Assembly (NCBI GenBank): GCA_030272585.1
Contig: BSYQ01000001.1
Coordinates: forward strand, 8,819,001 to 8,883,000
DNA from: Bryopsis sp. KO-2023
Lineage: Eukaryota; Chlorophyta; Ulvophyceae; Bryopsidales; Bryopsidaceae
DNA length: 64,000 nt
Reading direction: 5' to 3'
The notes under the pieces are model-generated. The model had not been told where the DNA came from. It saw only the letters and a list, made by a program, of their open reading frames with translations, and ran no database searches. Position 1 is the stretch's first letter, and each line of letters opens with the position of its first letter. Both the position numbers and the translations under genes were made by a program. Below, piece after piece: positions 11,568 to 23,800 of this stretch.

Positions 11568-14049
11568 ATGGACACCGGGAAGCTGGGTGTCGGTAGAATT
11601 CAATGGACAGGTGCACTTCCAGATGTGCGAATCAGGTGTCCGCTCTGTCGCGTGCGGACAGGGGGCGGCGCCGGCGAGCGTCGGCGAATCCAGCGGCTCG
11701 TGTGTTTCGCCCAAGTCGTCAAAGCTGAAAAAAACTGGAAGAGCTCGCGTGGTGGGCTGCTTTTTCGTTCCGGAATTGCCAATCGGATGTGAATGTGTTT
11801 GAAGAAATTTGAATGAATCTCCAGCCGGCATTGACCAAACATGCATGCATGGAGGCAATCATGCATCTCTGTGGGACATGTTTTTTTTTTTAATTATACG
11901 GTGACATCGTACTGATGTTGAATTTTTATGTGTTTTTTTTGCCAGGTCCACGGGATCCAAAAAAAGAGTATAAAATATTTGATGAAGTCTCTATTGTCGC
12001 CAGGTTTGATTCTGATATTCGGAGTGTAACCCCCCCACACATCCCCCCACAGCCTTCAGTCTTTTTTTCTAGTGGTTTGAAATTTTGTCATGAATTGTTT
12101 AGCGATCAATTAAAGGAAATAAGGGTGGTTGTCAAAGATCCGATTCTTCTTGTCACAAACTTTAAGCTGTTTTTTTTTTTTTTTCGTGGGTTGATATGTT
12201 GCGTTTTTTGATTCTCAGGTCAGGGAATGGGGGAAGAGGGGAAATAGTCGAGGAGGGCAAGGGAAAGGAGGTGCGCAATTTCAAATACCATGCAGGAGCC
12301 AGTCAAAAAAAGAAGATCTGGCTGAAAGCAAGTGAGTTCTGTCGCTGGAAAAATCCCCAGACACTGAATCAGGTTGATCCATTCGAGAAATGATACTGTC
12401 ACATCGTTTTGATCTTTTTTTTTTGTACTGAAACCGGTGGTGAGATTTGGAATGGCGTGGGAAAATAACAAGCAACGATGACCAGCCCGTGATTGTCTGC
12501 TGTAGAGACTGACATAGAAGGAAATTTTGTTCAGGTCCACCTGCTAGTGGTCAAAATGGGGGTGACGTCATTCTATTTTGTGCCCCTGACTTGGATTCCC
12601 TTGCACATTTGCACGAAAGAAAAACCTACACTGCAAAAAGCGGGGGCAATGGAAATCCCGAGGATGGCAGCCAAGCCCCGAAACGACTGAAACGAACCTC
12701 CAAGAAAGCCCAAAATCTTCGAATTGGCGTACCTCCAGGTACTGTTTTTCTCCAGGTCCCCCCCCCACACCCTGGTCATTGTCTGATTCCCGCTTTTTTT
12801 GTCCTCTGTAAGAACGTTTTCAGGTTGGTGGAGGGGAAAGAAAAGAAAAAGGTTTGAAAAGGGGAAAGTGTTGATGGGCTGTGCAGGCACTGTAGTTAAG
12901 AGAAAGTCTGGTCGATTTCTGGGTGAACTGCTGCATCCTGGCGATGAACTGGTGGTATCTCAAGGAGGAAAGGGAGGGCTCGGAGTTGTAAGTCCATCTC
13001 ACACCACAAAAACTTCGGCGAAAAAACGAAGCAAGAAGTTGCGGGTAAGGGCAAAAAAGTTCAATTTTTCTTGAGCAAGTATCCATGCAGCCGCCTTTAC
13101 CCCTTTTCATGAGGGTGAGAAGATGTCCAGATGCATGCATTCGTTCGTTATTTTTCAATGGATCGGACAGGCGTCAGGAGTCGATGTAATTGAGATTGAG
13201 GACGACAATTGGAAGATGGATGCTTTCGGGCTGCCTGGAGAGGAGATCGCTTTGCAGCTTCTTCTCAGGGTGGTGGCCGATGTTGGGTTCGTTGGCTTAC
13301 CCAATGCAGGGAAGTCTTCCCTCCTGGCTCATCTCACTCGTGCAACGCCCGAAATTGCAGCTTACCCTTTCACCACATTAATGCCGAACCTGGGGGTGAT
13401 GGGAAGAGGATCCGACCCCGTTCTCGTGGACCTGCCTGGTTTAATAGAAGGTATATATATTTTTTGCCAGCTTTCGGTGACTTATTAGAGTGCTGATTAG
13501 TCTTAGATCGATGGGCTGTGGCGTTTTTGTTCATGTCCGGATCTGTGGAGGTGGTGATGGGGTGGGTGTATTTTTTCAGGTGCGCATGTTGGACGAGGTT
13601 TAGGGCGGAATTTTTTGAGGCATTTGCGAAGAACTGGAGCTCTGCTGCAAGTGGTCGATGGGTCCATGCCAGACCCTGTGGGAGATTTCTGCTCCATCCG
13701 AGAAGAGCTCCGCATGTACAATCCGGAGTACTGCCAGCGGCCTTTCATTGTCGCCCTGAACAAAATGGATCTAATAGATTCTGAAGCCCGGAGAAGTGAG
13801 CTTGTCGAAGGAATTCATTCAGCGGCGGCCAAGTTCAAAGAGGCATCAGGAGACATACTTTTGCCTGAAGCCGTGATTCCAGTCAGTGCGTTGGACGGGA
13901 ACGGTGTGGAGGAATTGCATCGCCATATCCAAGGGCTGGTCAAAGGTTCAGAAGTCAGTGAGGAAGTGGATCCGACTCAATTAAACGACCTTGCAGATGA
14001 AGTGTTGGAGGAGATGGTGGGTGGAGACTGGGGGACCTGGGGACAGTGA
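11568..14049 (+). CDS. Obg/CgtA-type GTPase, probably organellar
   Basis: Obg GTPases assist large ribosomal subunit maturation; eukaryotic phototrophs have plastid and mitochondrial forms. Seven exons (11568-11751, 11946-12003, 12219-12331, 12535-12738, 12887-13044, 13171-13450, 13580-14049) splice to 1467 nt, 488 aa. An OBG fold is visible at about residues 70-255 ([39 protein letters not shown]). The G domain carries G1 GLPNAGKSS, the YPFTTL switch region, G3 DLPGLIEG, G4 NKMD and G5 SAL. The OBG part is unusual: the canonical glycine-rich central loops are partly replaced by a Ser/Lys/Arg-rich linker ([13 protein letters not shown]), and a second basic patch ([11 protein letters not shown]) precedes the G domain. 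The start is the first ATG compatible with the phase-1 first junction. The leader is Arg-rich, so import is plausible but not proven. Confidence 0.9.
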
Positions 14050-14365
14050 GATTTCTTGATTTCAACTTCCTCAGATTTCTGGGACCCTAGGTTCCACAGC
14101 CATGAACGATTGTCGGGGTGATGAGAGTTTGGTAGACCACGCTCTTTGTTCTCTGTAAAGGCTTTATTTCTCGAGTGTGTAGCGCTTAAGATTGCTGTTA
14201 GTTAGCAAGGCGGAGGTTGGTTTATCCTCCCTCTTCCCCCAACCCAGTGTTGACTCCCTAACCGATGGACCCGGTCCTCGTTCAAATATGGTGTTTGGGT
14301 CCCCCAACGTCACAGAGCCTTCGACCTCCACAACCCTCAGCTACCAGAGCTATCACCGAACAATC
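14050..14365. other. Short intergenic region
   Basis: This is the 3' flank of the Obg gene and the presumptive promoter of the secreted-protein gene, both on the plus strand. The frame upstream of 14366 is open and has another ATG at 14288, but starting there would bury the signal peptide. Confidence 0.45.
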
Positions 14366-15959
14366 ATGATGGCATCCAAAATCACCTTGACCGTAGCAAT
14401 CCTGTCAATCACAGTGGGTTCTCTCTCAGCCGCCACTTGATGATGAATAGAATATCCTTTACGGCCCCGCATGACGGTCTGCTTCATTCCCCCAACAGGT
14501 TTCGGCACTGCTGGTGGCGGCGCCCGCTCAAAGTGCAATCAAGGCACAAGATACATCTATGATCCACAATGGTGTGGATGACCCCTCCTGCTGAGATATA
14601 TGTCCCGTGTTTTTGACTTCATTAACGGCGAGCCGTGCTTTTTCACGCAGAACCGGGTAACACCGAGAGTTACAATGCAAACGGAGCACAGTCCTCGCTT
14701 CCACACCACAACAGAAAACTCCTCGACGTCGACCGAGCTGACAGACACGCCGCGTTCGCACAATTCAATGAACAGCACAGAGCCGCCGTGAACGATAGGA
14801 TTCGCGAGGTACAGAACGACCGACCAATGACCGAGAGAGACCTTGACGGCTGGCGTCTTCGCAACCACCGTCGTGGGAGGAGTCAAAGGCCAGTAGGAAA
14901 GTTTTTCCGCGCTTTGGGGATGTTCGACCGCTATCAGAGGAAGACCCTCCAGGAACGCGAAGCTGACAAAGGCAGATTTTACGATAAGATATGTGGCATG
15001 CTTCCGGATGGTGACGAGCTACCCCCAAGGGTCCGGGCGATGCTGTTCCGCAATCAAGTGCTGGCTGAGAGATATGCCCAGCTTCGACGACTTTGTGACT
15101 GGTGTAAGCTTTCGATACACTCGAATTGCTCCCCATGCTGTGACTTCTCCAGAGCAATGCCAACATGTGGTCTGTGTTGCTGTAGTGGAACTTGAAGAGG
15201 ACGCAGATGGCGTGGTGCATGTTCTCGTGGAGGGAACCATCAAGATAACCGTAGTCGCTGATGGAGACACTTGCAACGTGAGCGTTGAATCGAGGGTCGA
15301 TTTGCACACCGAGGTCGGAGGCGATGCAAAAGGAATGTTTGCTTTCGTGGCAGCAGAGTTGATCGGGACAGCAGTGTGCTCAGGTACGCTCTCCAATCAT
15401 TGTAACGCTCCATTCTTGTGTTGGGTGGGACCTGGATCGGCTCCATAACGCTTTCAAAGTTTTCTGCGTGTGACTGTTCTGGCCAACAGATAAAGCCCAA
15501 GGTTCCGGAGTGTTCCTTCTCCGTGTCAGTGCAAAAGCCACGGTGCTTGCGGTAGATGGTCAATGCCACACGAACACTGTGGACGAGATTATGCTGGAAA
15601 GCGTGGTGTTGGGCGAAGGAATTGCTGGTGAGCTAGGCGGAGCGGTGGCAGTTCAAGCCAGCTGCGAGGGTCCAGCATTGGGTGAAACTTACGTCCTAGC
15701 TGAAGTCAGGGAGAACACGTTGCAACAGCAATATAAGGACGGTTCGGCGTTTGGGACCGCCAGGAAAAACGCCCGTGGAGTCATAACTGGGCGGAAGATG
15801 TTGACCGATGATTCGATGATCCAGACCTCCGCCGCCATGCGAAGTCTGCTGGCGAAAATGGTTGATGACAGGTTGTCATGCCCCACTTGGATTGCCCCAT
15901 CAGCAATGGACCGTCTGAACGTCTCACCTTCGATGATGAAGGATTTTTTCTCAATTTAG
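14366..15959 (+). CDS. Secreted or lumenal protein of unknown family
   Basis: Five exons (14366-14413, 14499-14571, 14651-15103, 15186-15383, 15490-15959) give 1242 nt, 413 aa. The N-terminus MMASKITLTVAILSIT plus VSALLVAAPAQSA across intron 1 is a strong signal peptide with an AQSA cleavage site. Next comes a charged, Arg-rich helical segment (DRYQRKTLQEREADKGRFYD). The C-terminal half is rich in Val, Ala and Gly strands with spaced cysteines (DTCN, TAVCS, GQCHT, ASCEG, SCPT), suggesting a disulfide-bonded beta fold. The exon 3-4 junction is the weakest: a GTAAGC donor at 15104 with an acceptor ending at 15185 keeps frame, whereas the nearby TCTCCAG acceptor would introduce a stop. No homologous family is recognised. 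Confidence 0.65.
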
Positions 15960-16107
15960 AACCTGAGCGAAAATGGGTGGGGAACTGCCCCCACTTGGTG
16001 TGTAAAAGACATACGTGAAAAACTGTTGATCTTTTTCATCTTGTGTTTGAGCTCCGGTTGCAAGCCAATACCGTCCCCCAATATCTACAAACCCCATTAC
16101 ATACTGT

Positions 16108-17620
16108 TCACCGTCTGACCAAAAGCATGCGAGTGACAGCCAGTCCTTGGTCCAGTGACCTGAGCTCTCTCTCTGTCGGAGCACCGAGTGGGTTATCTCT
16201 CAACCAAGGCACTCTGCCCCATTGATATGAGCCAGATTCATTGCCTTGTTCCCATTTTGTACCGTGCAGAGAGCTTGGCTTGAATTCCTCATTCCCATGC
16301 AAATCGAACATATCTCGAATGTAGGCTGAAACGCTCTCAACATCAGACTGGAAAAACACTCGACCTGGGAAAATAGGAGAAACAATGTATGACTAGTTTC
16401 AGATTCACAGCGTGTTTTAGTCTTTTCGATCGTTTTTTTCCAACCACAGTCTGACAAAGCTTCGAAGAAAAGATGATTTGAAATATGAATGAGGCCTCGT
16501 GCAGAGAATTGATCTGCTTTCAATGATTGTGGCCAATCTATTTCGGGCATATATCGAAAAAAACCTACCCCCAGGCTTAAGAACCTTGGCTGCTTCTTCC
16601 ACAAGCTGCTTTTGAACGATGTGCCGCTTCCTCCGTTTGGACTTGAAGTGAGGATCCGAAAATTGAATGGCAATCGTGTGAATCGGGCCAGGATAGGTCT
16701 CAAGCATGGTAGCCAGCGAAATCGTAATGTTCGCCTTGACAAAATGAACACGGCTTTCCGTCGACAAGTAGGATGCCCATTCATTGGCTCGCTTGATCAG
16801 CTGCGATCGAACAAGCACATCAACAACCTGATAATTGAGAATCTGCTTCCCGAAACACCACTTTCGACTTCAAAAATCAAGCCGGGGGCGTGCCAAACGA
16901 TAGGTTTACTGAACAGTCCATGCACAAGAATGATCGACAGGGTTGTAGGACATGGAAACAATGGTTCACCTGATGGAGGAATGTACCTTGTCTCGGATGT
17001 CTGTCCCCAGGTAGTTAAATTTACAGCTTTCATCTTGCTTTGCTAGCAACAGCAAGAAACGGCCGCTGCCACAACCTGCATCCAGGATCAATGGGCGACT
17101 CGGATCTGAAAACACATCCGACCATGGAAGTGCCTTGCATGGGATTTGTAAATTCGACCTCAAGGGATTTGCATGTTGCCGAACACGGACACCATCCACC
17201 TGGCGAGCGAATGCAGAAAGGGGATGTGGAGTTGATTAACAGCATCCATGCAACAGACATTCCACCATGACAATGCAGCATGCAAAATGGTTCAGGAGAA
17301 AGAACATCTATATATAGATATAGATATATTTTTTGGGGGAGGGGGCTTACCTTTGATTCCGTCAAATTTAACTCTTCAAATGGGGTCCCCACAAAATCGA
17401 AGGCATATCGCGGCTCTTTCTGAGCTTGCACCTGGACAGAAAGAGCATGTCACCACCACATCATGATGCCATGTCTGCATCCCAACACCGAGACGCCATC
17501 GCTTACATCTGCGTCGCTGGTCCTCGTGCATGCAACTCTACAATGAGCCAATCTCAACCTCAAGCCAACAGCCCCACGGACGCCAATGGGACGAAGGCTT
17601 GCGAGGGTTCCCACCACCAT
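16108..17620 (-). CDS. trmB: tRNA (guanine-N7-)-methyltransferase, TrmB type, with presequence
   Basis: TrmB enzymes use S-adenosylmethionine to methylate N7 of G46 in the tRNA variable loop. Five exons (17620-17507, 17431-17351, 17199-16987, 16827-16569, 16364-16108) give 924 nt, 307 aa. The SAM-binding motif is LILDAGCGSGRFLLLLA. The catalytic/tRNA-binding block is IQFSDPHFKSKRRKRHIVQ, and the conserved C-terminal PTERE element is present. The first 38 residues (MVVGTLASLRPIGVRGAVGL onward) are Arg-rich and almost free of acidic residues, as in a plastid or mitochondrial targeting peptide. The bacterial-type single-subunit form and this leader suggest organellar tRNA modification. The start pairs head to head with CCB1 across about 160 bp. 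Confidence 0.93.
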
Positions 17621-17779
17621 ACCACCAGAACTCGCATTTTGTGAGGAAATGGGGATGGCATTTTATGGTGGGATCATCCACCTGATCTTGGAAATTGAGT
17701 TGCGATATCACAGGGACCCCCATTCTGCACACAAGGGTTGAATTTGCGTTGTCCATTCCTTTCCCTCCTCGCTATCACC
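17621..17779. promoter_or_regulatory. 159-bp divergent promoter, TrmB / CCB1
   Basis: The start codons of two probably organelle-targeted proteins face away from each other across 159 bp, so the region should act as a shared bidirectional promoter. No specific motif was identified. Confidence 0.5.
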
Positions 17780-19281
17780 ATGCTTCAGCGCGTGACGACT
17801 CCTGGTGTGTCGCTCTGTAGTGGAGTGAGATGGCGGCGCTCCTGCGGTGAGGTTTCTAACGGTAGAATGCCACTGCTCTTTTGATGGTTATATGTTGTAG
17901 TAGCAAGAATAATTATTAAAGTTTTTTTCCCCCACCCCCACCGCACCAGCATCAAGCCCCACTCCACAGCACAACAGGATGAGCAGATTCCATAAAAGGA
18001 CCACCCTTGTGAGGAGCAACCAAAAGATGGACAGTGATGTCATGTCATTTGAGGGCATTCCTGGGTGGGTCTGGGCTGCAGCTTTGCCATTGCTGGAGCA
18101 ACCAGCTCAGGCAGCCGAAATTTCGGAAGGCGGATTTTCCCAGAGTAGCTACTATGTGACGTTGGGTCTCTTCATAGTCACCCTTCCTGGTGAGTGAACT
18201 GACGCACGATACAGTTTAAAAAACGCCAACATTTGTCAGCATTTGTCGTTCATCATTTGTCACTTGTCATTTCGCCATCATATTTCGTACATTCAATCCT
18301 GGAGCATTTTCTTTTTTTTTTTTGCAAATTCATCCGTCACATTGGACCTGACCAGACGGGTGACGCTGTTCTGACCAGTGCCAAACATAACCCCCCACGT
18401 GCACACACACATTATTTAATCATCCAGCAATGCTGTGGTTGTGTAGGTCTCTGGTCGTTGATCAAGCGGTCTGCGAAATCCAAGATTCGTCGAAGGACGT
18501 ATGAGGTGGATGGCCCTGCAAGAGATGGGGCTGTGCCTCTGGACACCAGGGCTGCCCAGATCGCCACGCATTTCGCAAAATACAACTACGAAATCGGCAA
18601 GATGGGGGAAGTCATCACATTTGTTGGCAAATATAAAGCCAGCACCAGTCAAGCTTTGTCCCTCGTCCTGTACACGTTTTTCAGTAAGTGAAAAAGCCGT
18701 AAGAAAATCAGCGATTTCTTCTAGGTGTTTTCATGTGCGGCTTTGTTTCAGACATTGCAGTGCCCTGTGGAGTTCGGGAGTATTCTTTCAGTCTTTTGTT
18801 TTTTTTTTCTCGTTTTTGTTGAAATATTTGTGCTTTTGCTGTGTAGGTCTGGGAAGTGCAGCTCTGGTTTTGAGCATTCAGTTCCCTGATATTGGAAGTT
18901 GGTGGTATCTGGTGACGGTGATCAGTCCCTTGGCAGGCATTTACTACTGGCAAAATGGAAACAGAGAAGAGGAGGTAAGCAAGGAAAGGCTACCTCACAG
19001 GCAATTCGGCAATTCTTGTTATCACCATTTTTTAATTTTTTAATTTAATATTATTTTTATTTCTGCTGGTTGAATTCACAGCATTCCTTGAAAAGAATCA
19101 TGAAACATTTTTTTTTTCTTTTCCTCCAATGAAGATCAAAGTGAAAATGGTTACCACCGACGATGAGACTGTGACTGATATCATCCTCGAGGGCGACGAA
19201 GAGGAGCTGGACAGATTCAGCAAAGAACTGGATTTGATGGAGAAGGGTAAAATCAAAGTCAAGGGACTCTTGGAAAGGTAG
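17780..19281 (+). CDS. CCB1: Cytochrome b6f cofactor-assembly factor CCB1-like
   Basis: CCB proteins act in system IV, which attaches heme c(i) covalently to cytochrome b6 on the stromal side of the thylakoid. Five exons (17780-17846, 17950-18189, 18447-18683, 18847-18974, 19135-19281) give 819 nt, 272 aa. A transit-like leader (MLQRVTTPGVSLCSGVRWRR) precedes a TM segment (YYVTLGLFIVTLPGLWSLI). A soluble loop contains KSKIRRRTYEVDGPA. Two closely spaced hydrophobic helices follow (LGSAALVLSIQF and WWYLVTVISPLAGIYYW). The acidic/basic tail includes IKVKMVTTDDE and EEELDRFSKELDLMEKGKIK, consistent with the conserved CCB1 C-terminus. The gene is a good marker that the host is photosynthetic. Symbol assigned from remembered family features, not a search. 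Confidence 0.85.
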
Positions 19282-20844
19282 ATTATCGGGGTGATTATCT
19301 TGATTACCAAAAAAAGAAAAACGGAAGAGCACACGATTTTGAGCATTGAGCGATTGGGGATTGATTGATTGGCCGGCTGGGCAAACCATGTGGGATTGGG
19401 CGTCCAAATGAGGCAGCGCAACAAAAAAAAAAAAGAGCCTGTAATGATCTGGTGATGTTTGTTACAGGTTATTGTCAACCATATCACTAACTGTGTCTGA
19501 ATAACACCACCTCTCCCTTCACCCTAAACACACCAAAAAAAAAATGCTCCAGAAAAGTGTTTCGACCCGCATCGCTCCTCTCTTCCTTTTTTTTTACCCC
19601 ATTTTTTGTTTTTGTTTTTTCTTAAAATCTTACACTCACTCACTCACTCATGGTCACTGGTCCAAAAGCTACATCACCTTGCAAAAAAAGATCATATCCC
19701 CCTGTGTTGTTTTTTCTTTCTTTCTTTCTATCAATACCCCTCTTTGTTTTTCTTTCTTTTTTGAAAACCAAAATCTACACTTCCTTCCCCCAGAAAACAG
19801 AAATATGGCGTAACACTGTGGGAGTAAAAATAATCCCACAGCATTTCACACCCTTGTTTTAGTCATCCCCCCCCCCTTCCCCATGAGAAGCTTCAAAGAA
19901 TCATCAGACACATGAGTATCCATAGGACGAAACCACAACAATGCAATCCCCGACAAACCACCTCTAGAAATACACCAAAAAAACCACACACATTTAGAAT
20001 AAAAAGATATATATATATATGAGGCAAAAGACAAAAAAAATATAAAAACGCAACACTACACAAATAAATAGATCCAACACACCCCACCACCACCACCGCA
20101 ATATGTATATATATTTTCCCCCACATCAATTTGCGAAGCAATGAAGATATTCCTTTTTCTCTTTTTTTTTAACATCATTTTTCCTCTTCGGGAAATACGT
20201 CACACTTCATTCTCACTCTTTTGCTTCTCTCATCCATTGTACAAGCTGGAATCACATGGTGTTTTTCGTTCTTTCATTTTCTTCCCCTTTACCCCCCCCA
20301 CCTCTCCTCCTCCCTTTTCTTTTATGGGACGACCTCAATCTTTTTTTTGCCCTGGCTGCTGTTTTCTTTTCTTGTAATTTTTTCCACCATTATGAATCGG
20401 GTCGGAATTCTACCTTATGCTTGATGGGAGGAGAAGACAGAGAAAGAAATAAACAAACAAAAAAACCGGCACACTTTTTCACACAAAAGCGAAGAGCGGA
20501 AAGCCAATAATCAATCTCTTTTTCTTTTTTCTTTTTTTTTAATTCATTTTTTTCGTTAAATCTTCCTTTTTTTTTCTCTATTCTTTATGAAAAAAAAAAA
20601 AAAATCTTCAGAAAAGGGATGATCACATTGGCATTCTCCAGGATTCAACATGCTTCCACAACAACCCTTTCAAAAAGAACCCCTCGGTTCTCTCTTTCTT
20701 TTTCTTTTCTTCTGCTTTTTTCTTTCTTTCTTTTTCTTTCTTTTTCGGGGGGGGGGAGGGGTCCCCATTTAATTAATACTTGATAGAGATATGTTTTTTT
20801 TCCCACTTCTCTTTTTTGTAAAGAACCTTCCATGAATCCCCTCG
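19282..20844. other. Convergent intergenic region with T/C-rich low-complexity tract
   Basis: This lies between the 3' ends of CCB1 (+) and the TPR gene (-). From about 19540 to 20830 the plus strand is dominated by T and C runs (TTTCTTTC-type), with short A runs and a T/A dinucleotide stretch near 20008. No coding potential is supported. It is presumably 3' UTR and spacer for both genes. Confidence 0.6.
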
Positions 20845-23800
20845 TCAGTCTGTCATTTCGCCGGCATCCAGCAGAAGCTGTTGAAACCAGGGCTCATGTT
20901 TCACGCTCTCAAAGTCTGAGTCTGACATCAAGTCTTTCCCCGTGCATCCGTGTTTGTGAATGAGTCTCCGGAAAACGGCCTCAGCAATTCTCAGTCGCCC
21001 CGCAAGAATGCATGCGCATCCGTAGTTGTACTGGACGGTGCTCCGCTCCTTGAATCCACCCAATGCTTGGGGGCTGCAAAGAGCATGTCCTGCAAAAAGT
21101 ATACCTGTCAATCACGCTGGCCTTTAACATCCGAACCACTTTGAAAAAAAAAACGATAGAAGATCAAAAGCACCACCCAAGCAACCAATCTTTTGAAACA
21201 CCCCACTGAAAACAAAAGGCAGAATTCATTTTAATTTTACTGTTTCTCCTGTTTTAATTTTCCCCAAAACGTGGCGATGCGCAGAAAGCCGATCGAAACT
21301 GTCTGGGCAGAAATGAGCTCAAATCGAAACTTAAACTTACCGTAAACATCGGCACACTTCGTAAATCGATACACTGCGCCTTCCTCGTCCCCTAGCTCCC
21401 TCAGCCTCTTTCCCATCATCATATGGACCTCCGCATTCCCCAACTGAAAAATCAACCAGCCACAAAAAACATCAGCATCCAAGCATATCAATTGTCATCA
21501 TTTCGAACGCTCTTTTCCATTCCCCTTTCAGTAACCGCCTACTTTGACAAGGCTACCACTCCTTTTTCCTGGCTGAGCTGGACAATATGCACTCACCACA
21601 GCTTCCGCACAGCTCCGATCCAATTTGAGAGCTTCTCCGTACCCCTCCTCCACTGCCAGCGACAGCGTTTCTAATGACCGTTCAAGAGGCTCCAGCAAGG
21701 ACCTGGCCGTATAGGCATCCCCCAGCCCACAGAATGGATCAGGCCGGCCTCTGTGGAAAGTGGCAGCATCCTTCAGCCGCTTAATAGCATCATTAGCATA
21801 TTCCTCCCTCTGGTACACATCCTAAACAATCGCCATATTCAGCATTACAATCGACACTTTGCTGCTCCACCCCCACCCACACTCCCCTTTCCGGCTGTTT
21901 GCCTGTGCGGAGCTGACAGGGGGTCTTGGTGTGTTTCGGTGGAAAAAACCAGGGGCATTCGAACATTTAAGACATCAGCACCGGGAATACAACATATCTG
22001 AAAAGCAGTATTACAAACGTGAACATACCTCGATACATCTTGAAGCGGTTACCAACCCTAAGCCCCAGTTTTCCAACAGACCTGGCAGGTCATCCCCCTT
22101 CCGAGAATCACAGAGCCCACAGGACTGGGTGTACGATTCGAAAGCTTCTCTAAAACACTCCTCCCCTTCACTTTGCCTGTCGGTTTCGCACAGACTCTCC
22201 CCCAGCTGCACCAGCACATCGCTCAAGTTTTGCCACACCTAAATCCACTCCACACAACATAAAATCCTCAATGTCAGATTGACAAGGGGAGTTTCATCGG
22301 ACGATAAGTAACAGCCCCACCCCCCTGGAGCTGAGTTTTCTCCAAGCCGTTATTCTGTGTGGTTGCTTTGATACCTCACATATGCGTTTCTGGAAACTGA
22401 AAAGCCTCCCTGTTCAAATGACTGACACGAGCCCATTGCTCTCAAAACAGTGGAGGTTTTCTTGACCAAATCCTTTCCTCATCAAAGCAATAAGAAGCAT
22501 ATACCCAATACCAAAAACAACAGCAATGCTTGATATCCTAACTCAAAAAGTCCGGCCTCCACTTGCAGTCTGTCACCTGGTTGCGGTTTGTTGTGGGGTC
22601 ATTCCCTGTCTTTACATCAAAATTTCTGTACAAAAAAAATCAAACACAAACTCCAGGGCTCATGGCGGCTCATTATAATTTTTCCTCTAACCTCGGTATC
22701 TTCACTATCCAACTGAAGGACCGTCCGATAATGCATGGCAGCCTCTTGCAGATGTCTGCAAGCTTCCCTTGGCTCGCACAGCTCAGCCCAGCTTGCCAGG
22801 GTGTTCCCACAATTTACCGAGGCGTTGAAGTCCATTTGACAAGACCCTGTGTCAGTCTGACCACACCAACACCCCCCGTTCATTCCTGAAATCGTGCAGA
22901 TCACGTTCCCCCTCTGTCCATCGATTCAAGCTTTTGATCAAAATGGGGTTCTTGCGGTCGCATCAGCATTTGGTCAATTTTACAATATATCTAGAGAGAA
23001 AATTCCAACCGTTGCACATATAAATAAACTATGAAAATACTGTAATACACTTTCTGCCCTTGGAGGGAGGATCATTGTATTGCGTTTCTGAGTAAACCGG
23101 ACCTGCTTGTATTCATCCACTGCAGATTGGTAGAGAGCTTCTGCCCTCTTTTGTGCCCGCCTCTCCGCCTCAATCGTCAGATCGTCATTAGTCAAAGACA
23201 CCATTTTATGCAGTAAGGCTTCTGCCCATTTCTGGTAACAATCCCCCTAGCACCAAAAAAAAAGTCCAAAAAACAAAGTCTCTATTTCAGCCCTACTTCA
23301 ACGACAAAACACAAGAATGACTTGAAATTCACAGCCTGATTTCTTGGTTTTCTCTGCAGGATGACTGAGGGTAAAATATCCATGTCTATTTTTAGATGTT
23401 GGTGGATTTCACAGCACGTGCGAGATATTTGGCACGAGAAAAATCCAAAAAAAATGTCCTGCAGCGCCCACCCCCTTCGCAACCGACCTTTCCCATACGG
23501 GCCTCTAGACTTTGCTCCCCTGAGGCCCCCAAGTTCAAAGCGTCGTGGTACTTGTTCTGAATAGCAGCAGCACCAGATTTCGCGTCACAAACTCGTTCAG
23601 GGAGTGAGATTCAGGGGGTGTCGACACACAGTATCGACGCTGAAGGAAAAAGACCATGCCTCACCACTGCCTTTTCGTAGAGGTTAGCCGCCTGTTGCGC
23701 TGTTTTTCGGTCGGCCTGCTGCTCAAATTTGTGCGCGTCTGAAGATCGCAAGGCCGAGTTTTGGGGATCAGACCGTTTTCTAGAGGGACGTCACAGTACA

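Noticed and set aside
15129-15185. Alternative acceptor TCTCCAG for exon 4 of the secreted-protein gene
   Set aside because: Joining it to either nearby donor creates a stop codon; the later CTGTAG acceptor keeps frame.
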